This document shows positions 1 through 6,067 of a stretch of 6,067 bases of DNA, one piece after another. Source of the stretch: JAFMKE01 sp047621945 (GTDB lineage Bacteria > Bacteroidota > Bacteroidia > Chitinophagales > UBA8649); contig JBLHMK010000131.1 of the NCBI GenBank assembly GCA_047621945.1, positions 1 to 6,067 on the forward strand. The letters run 5' to 3'. The notes beneath the pieces were generated by a model. The model made no database searches. It saw only the letters and a program-made list of their open reading frames with translations, and was not told the DNA's origin. The position numbers and the translations under genes are program-made. Each line of letters opens with the position of its first letter. Within the stretch, counting starts at the first letter, position 1.

Positions 1-119
1 CCACAATGCACATTTTGTGGTCCTGTTGTGGTCGAAAGTGCTTTATTTAGATGATATTCGCCTTTACTTGGCTTTACTTCAAACCCTTGGTAATAGGCTG
101 ATTACGAGTTAAATAACAT
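1..119. other. Unassigned window edge, possible gene tail
   Basis: No gene can be assigned here. Three frames are open from the window edge. Plus frame 1 gives a short peptide ending PVVVESALFR at a TGA (52-54) and carries a CxxC pair. Plus frame 2 runs to a TAA at 110-112, just before the hairpin at 123-148. One minus frame is open from about position 105 to the edge but has no ATG. Any of the plus frames could be the 3' end of a gene beginning outside the window; I recognise none of them. Short repeats are visible: CCACAA (1-6) is the inverse of TTGTGG (15-20), TTGTGGTC occurs at 15-22 and 26-33, and CTTTACTT at 62-69 and 72-79. Confidence 0.25.
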
Positions 120-148
120 AAAAAAAGGGAAACTTTCGTTTCCCTTTT
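120..148 (-). terminator. Intrinsic terminator of tRNA-Asp
   Basis: Positions 123-133 pair perfectly with 138-148, giving an 11-bp stem (AAAAGGGAAAC on the minus strand) closed by a GAAA tetraloop in the minus-strand transcript. The A run at 120-126 supplies a U-rich tail in that direction. The stem begins at the terminal A of the tRNA's encoded CCA, so processing must cut right at the hairpin base. The plus-strand side ends in TTTT followed by GG, so it may also stop a plus-strand gene ending near 112, though less convincingly. Confidence 0.8.
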
Positions 149-224
149 GGCGGTCTGGACGAGACTCGAACTCGCGACCCTCTGCGTGACAGGCAGATAT
201 TCTAACCAACTGAACTACCAGACC
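148..224 (-). tRNA. tRNA-Asp (anticodon GTC)
   Basis: The reverse complement folds as a complete 77-nt tRNA. The acceptor stem GGTCTGG pairs with CCAGACC. The D stem is GTTC/GAAT, with a GG-containing D loop. The anticodon stem is TCTGC/GCAGA around the loop CTGTCAC, placing anticodon GTC at window positions 188-190 of the complement. The T arm is GCGAG-TTCGAGT-CTCGT. The discriminator is G, as expected for tRNA-Asp, and the CCA end is encoded. It reads GAC and GAU codons. The gene appears solitary, with an intrinsic terminator directly after it. No integrase gene or duplicated tRNA 3' end is visible, so nothing suggests that it serves here as an integration site. Confidence 0.96.
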
Positions 225-240
225 ATGGTTATTATTTATT

Positions 241-298
241 TCTTCGCGCTTTAGCGGTACCAACTTTGAGTCTTTGCGCCTCTGCGAGAAAATCTTTG
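241..298. repeat. GCG-rich dispersed intergenic repeat (candidate)
   Basis: Between the tRNA and the DUF423 gene lies a stretch built of degenerate units about 8-9 bases long: CTTCGCGC (242-249), CTTTGAG (264-270), CTTTGCGC (272-279) and CTCTGCGAG (280-288). A small palindrome, CGCTTTAGCG, lies at 247-256. Base composition is clearly richer in G and C than the flanking AT-rich spacer. From memory, similar strings (on the other strand, CTCGCAGAGGCGCAAAGAC) recur between genes in many Bacteroidota and some other phyla and are often miscalled as small ORFs. That copies exist elsewhere in this genome is inferred; only one is in the window. It sits just upstream of the tRNA-Asp 5' end, so the tRNA promoter must lie in or beyond it. 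The rest of 225-370 shows no gene. Confidence 0.5.
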
Positions 299-370
299 TT
301 TGAACAATTCCTCTCCTATCTACTTATTTGAGGACTGCAAAGATAATAGCTTTTTTAACTCACGCAATAG

Positions 371-763
371 CTACTTAACTTTTTTTGAAAAAAAGTTTAA
401 TGCAATAGCTAACCACCCAATGATGAAGGCTAATCCCCCTAGCGGAGTGATGGCGCCCAACCATCTTGGGATGCTTGGAAACGCTGAGCTTAAAGCCAAT
501 ATATATAAGGAGCCACTAAACAAAAATATCCCAATTAAGAAACTGAAGAAAGAAATTTTTATAAATTTCGGTGACATTCGTTCACCTAGACTCAAGAGTA
601 AAAACATGCCTAGTCCATGTACGAAGTGATAGAAACTAGCGGTCTTGAAAATACCCATGCCGTAGTCGTCTAAATGCGGTTTTAAACCGTGAGCCGCAAA
701 AGCACCGATTGCCACAGCTACAGCCATAATGATGGCCGCTATTATATATTTTGAATTGTTCAC
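371..763 (-). CDS. DUF423 family small membrane protein
   Basis: This encodes a 130-residue, strongly hydrophobic protein with about four membrane segments (roughly residues 6-25, 43-60, 67-91 and 103-123) and a basic tail (KKVK). It matches the DUF423 family (E. coli YgdD, B. subtilis YwdK), whose function is not established. Family hallmarks are GAFAAHGLK near residue 20, the H(F/V)HGLG stretch in helix 2, FSGSLY at 82-87, ITPLGG at 105-110 and GW at 116-117. Length is close to the roughly 130 residues of E. coli YgdD. The chosen start is a GTG at 761-763. The first in-frame ATG (725-727) would remove 12 residues and half of the first helix, and YgdD has a comparable stretch before GAFGAH. 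No Shine-Dalgarno is visible. The gene is divergent from the large gene to its right. Its last codons contain a 9-bp A/T inverted repeat (378-396). Location is the inner membrane; role unknown. Confidence 0.9.
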   Translation of the reverse strand: MNNSKYIIAAIIMAVAVAIGAFAAHGLKPHLDDYGMGIFKTASFYHFVHGLGMFLLLSLGERMSPKFIKISFFSFLIGIFLFSGSLYILALSSAFPSIPRWLGAITPLGGLAFIIGWLAIALNFFSKKVK

Positions 764-794
764 AATAACAAGTTTATAAGCTTAGCCTTCAAAG

Positions 795-826
795 TTCGTT
801 ACTTTCCTACTCAAAATTTAATTTTG
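795..826 (+). promoter_or_regulatory. Bacteroidota-type promoter for the large envelope gene
   Basis: TAATTTTG at 819-826 matches the Bacteroidota -7 consensus TAnnTTTG exactly. TTCG at 795-798 is one mismatch from the -33 element TTTG, with a 20-bp spacer, which is in the expected range. Transcription would then begin around 831-834, a short leader before the GTG at 845. The -7 element lies in a perfect odd-length palindrome, CAAAATT-T-AATTTTG (812-826), in the middle of the gap between two divergent genes. An operator, or a second promoter facing the DUF423 gene, is therefore possible. On the minus strand the same palindrome reads TAAATTTTG, one base too long for the consensus. This is a motif match only. 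Confidence 0.45.
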
Positions 827-844
827 TATGAAATCTTTACTCAC

Positions 845-3400
845 GTGAAAAAAATCTTTGTTCTTAGTGCCATTATCCTAGCTCTAGGTGCTGTTTCTTA
901 CTTTTATTTTAAAGTAGATCAAGAGCAATCATCGAGTAAAGCACTTTATATGGCTATCCCAAAGTCATTCCCCTTAGCCTTAGAAAGCACTAACTGGCCA
1001 AAAGTATTCGAAAAAGTAGACACTTTTACTTACTTCCAAACTCTAAAAAAACAGGACTGGATTATTGGTAGCTCGGTGAATCTGGAAGAGTTGGAAAACT
1101 TAGATAAATTTCTGCAAGAGAATAATCAAACTTCATTTCAAGCAAATACCCTATTAGCCTATGGGAATGCAGGTAACAGTCAATTAGGAATATTGGCAGC
1201 AAAACGATTGAATGGAACAACTAAGCTTAGTGATATCCTCCAAGCCTTCGATGCTTCGGATATAAAATATACCCTAGACAAATTCGAATTGGCGGATATC
1301 GTTACGATTAATAATGACCCTAATGGGCTTCTTCAATCAGCTAGCTTTACGCTTTCCAATCAAGTCTTTATCTATAGTCACCAAGCCAGTTCTGTAGAAG
1401 GTGGATTGATAGCCTTGAATAATAGAGAGGATGCATGGATAGATCTCATGGAAGAGCTAGATGATAAAGAGGATTTGAAACTCTATCTCAAACCAGACCA
1501 GTTAAACTATTTAGCTAGCTATTTGTTGAAAGCAGAGGCTTTTGAGCTAATGACTTTTTGGGAGAACTTATCTGAAAACACACTTTTGCAACTCGACCTT
1601 TTTAAAGGGTCCGTGAACTTGAGCGGATTTGTGACACAAGGAAAAGCAACGCTTACGGATACCTTAAGTAATGTAGGAATAGCAGGCATGGAGAGTATCT
1701 ATTCTTTGCCTTCTAATACGGCCATGTATAGAGGGGTAGGAATAGCCAATAACAACACCATCCTTTCTGAGGATTACGATTTCAAACGAATGCATTCATT
1801 TATCAATGAATCTTTTGTCTTGTTTACTTTAGAGTCTTACAATGAAAAATTGAACAATAGGCGAGGAGCTATTTTGCCATTAAGAGATTCGAGTTTTCTA
1901 CAAATTTTAATGGAATTAGATTCGTCTGTAAGTGAATTTAAACGAGAGAATGAAGTACAGATTTATGTTTCTCAATTGGGGCAGAAGTTGAATGAGACTT
2001 TCTTAGCACCCCAGTATTTTGAGGACGAAGTGTACTTCTTCAATTACAATGGTCAACTCGTTTTAAGTTCAAATTATGCGGTTGCCGAACAATATATATT
2101 CGCTCACAGTCAAGGAAAGACCCTTCGCACCAACGAGACATTCATGAACTTCAAGTCTGCTTCTTCTAGCAAGTCAAATATCGAGTATTACATTAACTTG
2201 AATCTTGTGCAAGGCTTTCTGAGTAATGTACTGAATTCTAATACTTGGCAAACGCTATATGAACAAGTGAACTTGCAGTTTGCAAACGTAGGTAACAAAA
2301 CCTATTGCAATGGGAAAATTAGCTTTAAGTCTGAAGGGAAGTCGGGGAACAAATCGTTATGGACGACGAGTTTAGATAACAAATCTTCATTCCCAGCACA
2401 AGTAGTCACTAATCACAATACCGGTAAAAAGGAATTGTTGATACAAGATGAATCTAATTTGCTGTATTTAATTAATGCATCTGGGGAAGTCAATTGGAAA
2501 GTAGAACTTAAGGGAGGTATTCAAAGTAAAATTTATCAAATCGATTACTATAAAAATAAGAAACTCCAGTATGTGTTTAATACCGAAGATCAAATTTACA
2601 TAGTAGATCGTAATGGCGGTTTAGTGGATGGATTTCCGATTAAATTACCAAGTACTGCGACGAATGGTATGCTTTTGTTGAATTACGATGGCGTAGGGAA
2701 GTATAGATACATGCTTGCTTGTGATAATGGAAACATTTATGCCTATGAAAAGAATGGTAGTCCCTTGGCGGGTTGGAACCCCAAGAAAGATGTTGGGATT
2801 ATAGAAACGCCTATTCAGCATGTGGTTCATGATGGCAAAGACTATATTTTCTTCAACAATAAAGAGGGTGTTTTCTATGCCTTGAATCGTAAAGGAGAGA
2901 ATCGCTTTGAACCTGTATCAAGTATGAATGGACATTCTAAGTTCTATTTTTCGAATGCTTCATTTATTGGAGGAGATGTCGGTTCTTCTATTGCTATAGA
3001 TTTGAAAGGGAATATGAATACCAAGGTATTGTTAGATAGCACGTATACTAATGGTATTCCTGCCAATTCATTACTTCAATCCAATCAGGCTTATGCCTTT
3101 ACTTCGGGGTCTAATTTTAAATTCCAACAATCGCAATGGCAGAACTTCGCCAGCTATAGTACAGAAGAGCCTATTGAGTCCATGAAATATTTCACCTACC
3201 AAAACAAGCTTTGGTTTGTTCTTCAAACGGCTAATATGACTTATCTAATTGACGAAATTGGTAATCTGCATCCTGAATTTCCGATCCGAACAAAGTCCGT
3301 TTCATTTGTTGACTTGATTCCAGGTAAGCAAAAAATCATGATGTATGCTGATCCGGAGGGAAATCTAAGAGCAAGGGAGATTGCGTGGACCAATCTATAG
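845..3400 (+). CDS. Membrane-anchored protein with C-terminal propeller-like repeats
   Basis: This encodes 851 residues from the GTG at 845. The N-terminus is MKKIF followed by one hydrophobic segment (about residues 4-21) with no lipobox cysteine, so it is probably a signal anchor with the bulk in the periplasm. Residues about 30-500 form a long soluble region of alternating strands and helices that loosely recalls the uncharacterised DUF3352 proteins; that link is tentative. From about residue 505 (WTTSLDN) to the end, a motif of two hydrophobic strand residues, Y, then a turn with NG or G recurs: LLYLINASGE, QIYIVDRNGG, NIYAYEKNGS, VFYALNRKGE, then weaker SIAIDLKGN, QAYAFTSGSN and MTYLIDEIGN, at codons starting 2459, 2591, 2732, 2870, 2987, 3086 and 3236. 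Spacing is mostly 44-47 residues, as in PQQ-like beta-propellers. An upstream in-frame TTG (824) would add seven residues but lies inside the predicted -7 box. The 3' end overlaps ung. Function unknown; a binding or scaffold role in the envelope is a guess. Confidence 0.85.
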   Translation: MKKIFVLSAIILALGAVSYFYFKVDQEQSSSKALYMAIPKSFPLALESTNWPKVFEKVDTFTYFQTLKKQDWIIGSSVNLEELENLDKFLQENNQTSFQANTLLAYGNAGNSQLGILAAKRLNGTTKLSDILQAFDASDIKYTLDKFELADIVTINNDPNGLLQSASFTLSNQVFIYSHQASSVEGGLIALNNREDAWIDLMEELDDKEDLKLYLKPDQLNYLASYLLKAEAFELMTFWENLSENTLLQLDLFKGSVNLSGFVTQGKATLTDTLSNVGIAGMESIYSLPSNTAMYRGVGIANNNTILSEDYDFKRMHSFINESFVLFTLESYNEKLNNRRGAILPLRDSSFLQILMELDSSVSEFKRENEVQIYVSQLGQKLNETFLAPQYFEDEVYFFNYNGQLVLSSNYAVAEQYIFAHSQGKTLRTNETFMNFKSASSSKSNIEYYINLNLVQGFLSNVLNSNTWQTLYEQVNLQFANVGNKTYCNGKISFKSEGKSGNKSLWTTSLDNKSSFPAQVVTNHNTGKKELLIQDESNLLYLINASGEVNWKVELKGGIQSKIYQIDYYKNKKLQYVFNTEDQIYIVDRNGGLVDGFPIKLPSTATNGMLLLNYDGVGKYRYMLACDNGNIYAYEKNGSPLAGWNPKKDVGIIETPIQHVVHDGKDYIFFNNKEGVFYALNRKGENRFEPVSSMNGHSKFYFSNASFIGGDVGSSIAIDLKGNMNTKVLLDSTYTNGIPANSLLQSNQAYAFTSGSNFKFQQSQWQNFASYSTEEPIESMKYFTYQNKLWFVLQTANMTYLIDEIGNLHPEFPIRTKSVSFVDLIPGKQKIMMYADPEGNLRAREIAWTNL

Positions 3401-4061
3401 GCAATTGACTATGCTTAACTAGATATTCATTAGCTTTTGAAAAGTGCTGGCATCCTAAAAACCCACGGTGAGCGGAAAATGGAGAAGGGTGAGCGGCAGT
3501 TAAAACTAAGTGCTTCTTAGTATCAATGAGTGAAGTTTTAGATTGAGCATATTTTCCCCAAAGCATAAAAACTAATTGTTCCTTTTGTTCAGATAAGTCT
3601 TGAATGATAGCATCGGTGAAGGCCTCCCATCCTGCCTCTTTGTGAGAAGAAGGTTCATTCGCATTTACCGTTAATATAGTATTTAACAAAAGGACACCTT
3701 GCTTTGCCCAAAGGTTAAGGTTGCCATCATTAGAATTGCTTTGGCCCACATCGGTGCTAAGTTCTTTAAAGATATTACGCAATGAAGGAGGAACCTTTTT
3801 TCCGGTGGGGACCGAAAAACTTAAGCCATGGGCTTGCCCATGATTGTGATAGGGGTCTTGCCCCAGAATAACCACTTTTACGGAATCATAAGGACATTGA
3901 ATAAAGGCCTCAAAGACTTTTTCTTTTGGAGGGAAGACTGTTTTTCCGCTCACTTCTTGAAGTGTAACAAAGTGCTTGATTTGGTCGAAATTGACTTCTT
4001 TAAGTACACGGGAAATGGACTTCCTCCATGAGCTATTCAATAAATTTTTGTCGCTTAGCAT
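3336..4061 (-). CDS. ung: Uracil-DNA glycosylase, family 1
   Basis: This encodes a 241-residue cytoplasmic enzyme that removes uracil from DNA, starting base-excision repair of deaminated cytosine or misincorporated dUMP. The family 1 signatures are complete. The water-activating loop GQDPYH is at 67-72 (catalytic Asp69, Tyr71 blocking thymine). GLSFSVP at 79-85 has the uracil-stacking Phe82. LLLNTILTVN has the uracil-reading Asn127. HPSPFSAHRG begins at the catalytic His191, and FLGCQHFSKANEYL follows. One oddity is that the residue equivalent to E. coli Leu191, which wedges into the DNA, is Phe195 here. The family normally ends soon after PIDW (221-224); this protein continues for 17 residues that are read antisense to the last codons of the convergent neighbour, a 65-bp tail-to-tail overlap. 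The start is the ATG at 4059-4061; no Shine-Dalgarno is visible. It appears to be a single-gene transcript. Confidence 0.97.
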   Translation of the reverse strand: MLSDKNLLNSSWRKSISRVLKEVNFDQIKHFVTLQEVSGKTVFPPKEKVFEAFIQCPYDSVKVVILGQDPYHNHGQAHGLSFSVPTGKKVPPSLRNIFKELSTDVGQSNSNDGNLNLWAKQGVLLLNTILTVNANEPSSHKEAGWEAFTDAIIQDLSEQKEQLVFMLWGKYAQSKTSLIDTKKHLVLTAAHPSPFSAHRGFLGCQHFSKANEYLVKHSQLPIDWSTQSPLLLDFPPDQHTS

Positions 4062-4148
4062 ACACTTTTGTTAATCTAATACCTTAAATTTAGAACAATT
4101 CGTTGGAATCTATCGTAAGTATGTAGATATTCACTATCTAAACCAAGA
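4062..4148. promoter_or_regulatory. Divergent gap between ung and the PAS kinase
   Basis: This 87-bp spacer must hold promoters for both genes, since they point away from each other. The best candidate is TAAATTTA (4085-4092), one mismatch from TAnnTTTG. Being self-complementary, it scores the same on both strands; it would give leaders of about 18 nt for ung and 50 nt for the kinase. No matching -33 element was found at the expected distance on the plus strand, so this is weak. There is no sign of a riboswitch, small RNA or coding frame. Confidence 0.25.
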
Positions 4149-6067
4149 ATGAGACAAGAGGGTATGACCAAGTTAAATATGTGCGAGGCTTTTCAGAAGA
4201 GCTCCTTGCCAATGGCAGTATGCACAAAAGACTTTTTGTTTTTAGATCTAAATAAGCGAGTAGAAGAAGTCTTAGGCTATTCAAAGGAAGAACTTCTTGG
4301 TAAGTCTATTATTGATATTACCGCTGTTGGAGATTTAAGCTTTGATTTTAAAAATTTAGAAAAACTACTTAAAGGCGAGATTGAAAGTTATACGATCAAG
4401 CGCGCATATAAGAACAAGGAAGGGGATATGGTGCACGGAGCCATTTCAGTCTCCTTAATTACTGTAGAAGAAGAACAATTCATTCTTGGTATATTTTACA
4501 CAAACAAAGAAGAATTTAGTGAGATGGAAATCATCTCGTCAGGGTATACGACCCTAAGTAAAATATTGACCATTAACCCTGACATCCATTATATCATGGA
4601 TGTTGAGAATAGATCTTATGTTTATCAGAATGTAGATATTGTTAATTTCTTTGGTTACTCTGCAGAAGACCTTGGGGACAAGGGCCCTATTGATTTTTTA
4701 ATAAGTAAAATCGACCCAAATACAATTAAGGAAGTTGCATTGGTCGGTGAAAAGTTTCGGAATACGAAGGAGATCGGAGAGTTTGTTGAGGTGGAATATC
4801 GGTTCTTGACTAAAAATAACGGTTGGAAATGGTTAAGAGCCAAGTCAACTCCATTGGCTCAATTAGATGATGAAAAAGTTAAGTTGGCTTACGGAATCAT
4901 TCAAGATATTACAGAAAGAAAGGCTATTGAAAAAAAGATTGAATCTCAGCAATCTTTCATTAATCAAGTAGCAAATCTTATTCCTGATGTTGTTAATGTG
5001 TATGATATAAATACCTTTACTAATGTATATACGAACCTAGAGGGGAAAACCTTTTTGGGATACACCAAAGAGGATTGGGAAACGAAAGATAAGGTAAGAG
5101 CAGCTTCTGGATTTACCAAGCACATTAAGAACAGTATTGAAAAGCTTAAAGCCTTAAATGATGATGATGTATTTGTTGATGAAGCGGCGTATCTAAATAA
5201 AGATGGGGAAAACCGTTGGTTACTTATTAAGGCCAAGGTTTTTAAACGAGATGAAGCCGGCGAGACAGAACAGATATTGGCCGTAACTACCGATGTAAGC
5301 GATTACAAGGATGCATTAGATCGCATAGATAAATCCAAACAGACAATAAGTGCTATCCTTGAGGCCATTCCTGATTTAGTAATGGTAATAGATGTTGATG
5401 GTTTTTATCAGCAAGTTTTTGAAGGGGTAAATTTTAAAATAGCTGGAGGAGAATCAATAGTTGGTAAAAGTATTTTTGAACGCTTAAGTCCAAAAAATGC
5501 TAAAAACCTCTTTGAGCTAATCAAAGAATGTATTCGAACCGGAGATTTAAAACCCTATGATTTTCGACACGAACTTGAAGATGGTTCTAGTGCATATTAT
5601 TCGGCATTTATTTCTAAGCTTAACGAACGCGAAGTAAATGTTCTTGCGCGTGATGTTACAGGTTCTCAGAAATTAAAGTTGGCTTTAGATGAAAAAGTAA
5701 ATCAACTATCTGATCAAAATGAGCAAATGGAGGAATTCATTGCTAAGAATACGGAGTTAGAAAGATTTGCCTACATCATTTCTCACGATTTAAAGGAGCC
5801 GCTAAGAAGCATTAGTGCAATTACAGAATTAGTGAAAATCGAATTGGAAGATTCCCCTAATAAAGTACTGCATGAATTACTCAACCATCTTACTGTTAAT
5901 AATCAACGAATGGAGAATCTGATCCAAGGCGTTTTAGATTATTCTAAAGTGGATAGTGACAGTTTGAAATACAACCTGAGATTGAATAAAGTGGTAAAAG
6001 CTGTATTGAGTGACCTCAAGGCCTTAATTGAAGAAAAGAATGTGAAAGTTGAAGTTCATAAACTCTT
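4149..6067 (+). CDS. Multi-PAS sensor histidine kinase (3' end outside window)
   Basis: The frame stays open from the ATG at 4149 to the window edge, giving 639 residues. There is no signal peptide or membrane segment, so it is a soluble sensor. Four PAS domains follow one another: PAS1 about 12-121, PAS2 about 139-258 ending GIIQDITERK, PAS3 about 268-390 ending AVTTDVSD, and PAS4 about 400-508 ending LARDVT. PAS2 and PAS3 share the DIxxxxxVYxN...LGY/FGY...ED style. A coiled coil (about 509-543) leads into a HisKA domain with the H box FAYIISHDLKEPLR; His546 is the expected autophosphorylation site. The second HisKA helix contains NQRMENLIQGVLDYSKV. The window stops where the HATPase domain (N, G1, G2 boxes) should begin, so activity cannot be judged. 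The H box resembles that of phytochrome-like kinases, which often work with a single-domain receiver. Any partner would lie to the right. An in-frame TAA at 4116-4118 limits the 5' end; ATGs at 4164 and 4179 are alternative starts. The ligand or signal is unknown. Confidence 0.93.
   Translation, partial: MRQEGMTKLNMCEAFQKSSLPMAVCTKDFLFLDLNKRVEEVLGYSKEELLGKSIIDITAVGDLSFDFKNLEKLLKGEIESYTIKRAYKNKEGDMVHGAISVSLITVEEEQFILGIFYTNKEEFSEMEIISSGYTTLSKILTINPDIHYIMDVENRSYVYQNVDIVNFFGYSAEDLGDKGPIDFLISKIDPNTIKEVALVGEKFRNTKEIGEFVEVEYRFLTKNNGWKWLRAKSTPLAQLDDEKVKLAYGIIQDITERKAIEKKIESQQSFINQVANLIPDVVNVYDINTFTNVYTNLEGKTFLGYTKEDWETKDKVRAASGFTKHIKNSIEKLKALNDDDVFVDEAAYLNKDGENRWLLIKAKVFKRDEAGETEQILAVTTDVSDYKDALDRIDKSKQTISAILEAIPDLVMVIDVDGFYQQVFEGVNFKIAGGESIVGKSIFERLSPKNAKNLFELIKECIRTGDLKPYDFRHELEDGSSAYYSAFISKLNEREVNVLARDVTGSQKLKLALDEKVNQLSDQNEQMEEFIAKNTELERFAYIISHDLKEPLRSISAITELVKIELEDSPNKVLHELLNHLTVNNQRMENLIQGVLDYSKVDSDSLKYNLRLNKVVKAVLSDLKALIEEKNVKVEVHKL

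Noticed and set aside
148..224. tRNA-Asp as a genomic-island integration site
   Set aside because: No integrase, no second copy of the tRNA 3' end and no mobility gene is present in the window.
300..629. Plus-strand open frame of 109 codons
   Set aside because: It lies antisense to the DUF423 gene, has no recognisable motif, and the minus-strand product carries clear family signatures.
828..845. ATG at 828 as the start of the large envelope gene
   Set aside because: It is in another frame and meets a TGA after six codons (MKSLLT).
2645..2830. Minus-strand open frame of 61 codons
   Set aside because: It is wholly antisense to the propeller region of the large envelope gene and has no motif or start signal; a chance frame.
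3828..4031. Plus-strand open frame of 67 codons
   Set aside because: It is antisense to the conserved catalytic N-terminal half of ung.
4655..5236. Two minus-strand open frames (4655-4843 and 4964-5236)
   Set aside because: Both lie opposite PAS2 and PAS3 of the histidine kinase; the plus strand has a continuous, domain-rich frame.
1..6067. CRISPR array, insertion sequence, toxin-antitoxin or defence system
   Set aside because: No regularly spaced repeats, terminal inverted repeats, transposase motifs or defence-type domains were found on either strand; the genes appear to be housekeeping, envelope and signalling genes.

Overview
The window looks like ordinary chromosome from a low-GC member of the Bacteroidota, most likely a flavobacterium-like marine or environmental lineage. 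This rests on the AT-rich base use, start codons without clear Shine-Dalgarno sequences, a close match to the Bacteroidota -7 promoter element (TAnnTTTG), and protein styles common in that phylum: a long membrane-anchored protein with a propeller-like C-terminus, and a multi-PAS histidine kinase with an SHDLKEPLR box. The genus cannot be fixed from the sequence.

Layout, left to right. Positions 1-119 are an unassigned edge, possibly the tail of a gene that lies mostly outside the window. A tRNA-Asp(GTC) with encoded CCA lies on the minus strand at 148-224, with an intrinsic terminator starting at its last base. Its upstream side (about 241-298) holds a degenerate GCG-rich intergenic repeat. 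Next come a minus-strand DUF423 small membrane protein (371-763) and a divergent promoter region. The largest gene (845-3400, plus) encodes an N-terminally anchored protein with a C-terminal propeller-like repeat region. It converges on, and overlaps by 65 bp, a minus-strand uracil-DNA glycosylase gene, ung (3336-4061). An 87-bp divergent gap then leads to a plus-strand cytoplasmic sensor histidine kinase with four PAS domains (4149 to the window end), cut off before its ATPase domain.

The genes do not form an evident operon or shared pathway. Strand changes at almost every boundary, so each is probably transcribed alone: translation (tRNA-Asp), an uncharacterised membrane protein, an uncharacterised envelope protein, base-excision repair (Ung) and signal transduction (PAS kinase). 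I found no mobile element, CRISPR array, defence system or other convincing novel system. The points worth a second look are the composite envelope protein, the start-site and promoter conflict in front of it, the overlapping convergent gene ends, and a Phe at the Ung intercalation-loop position.
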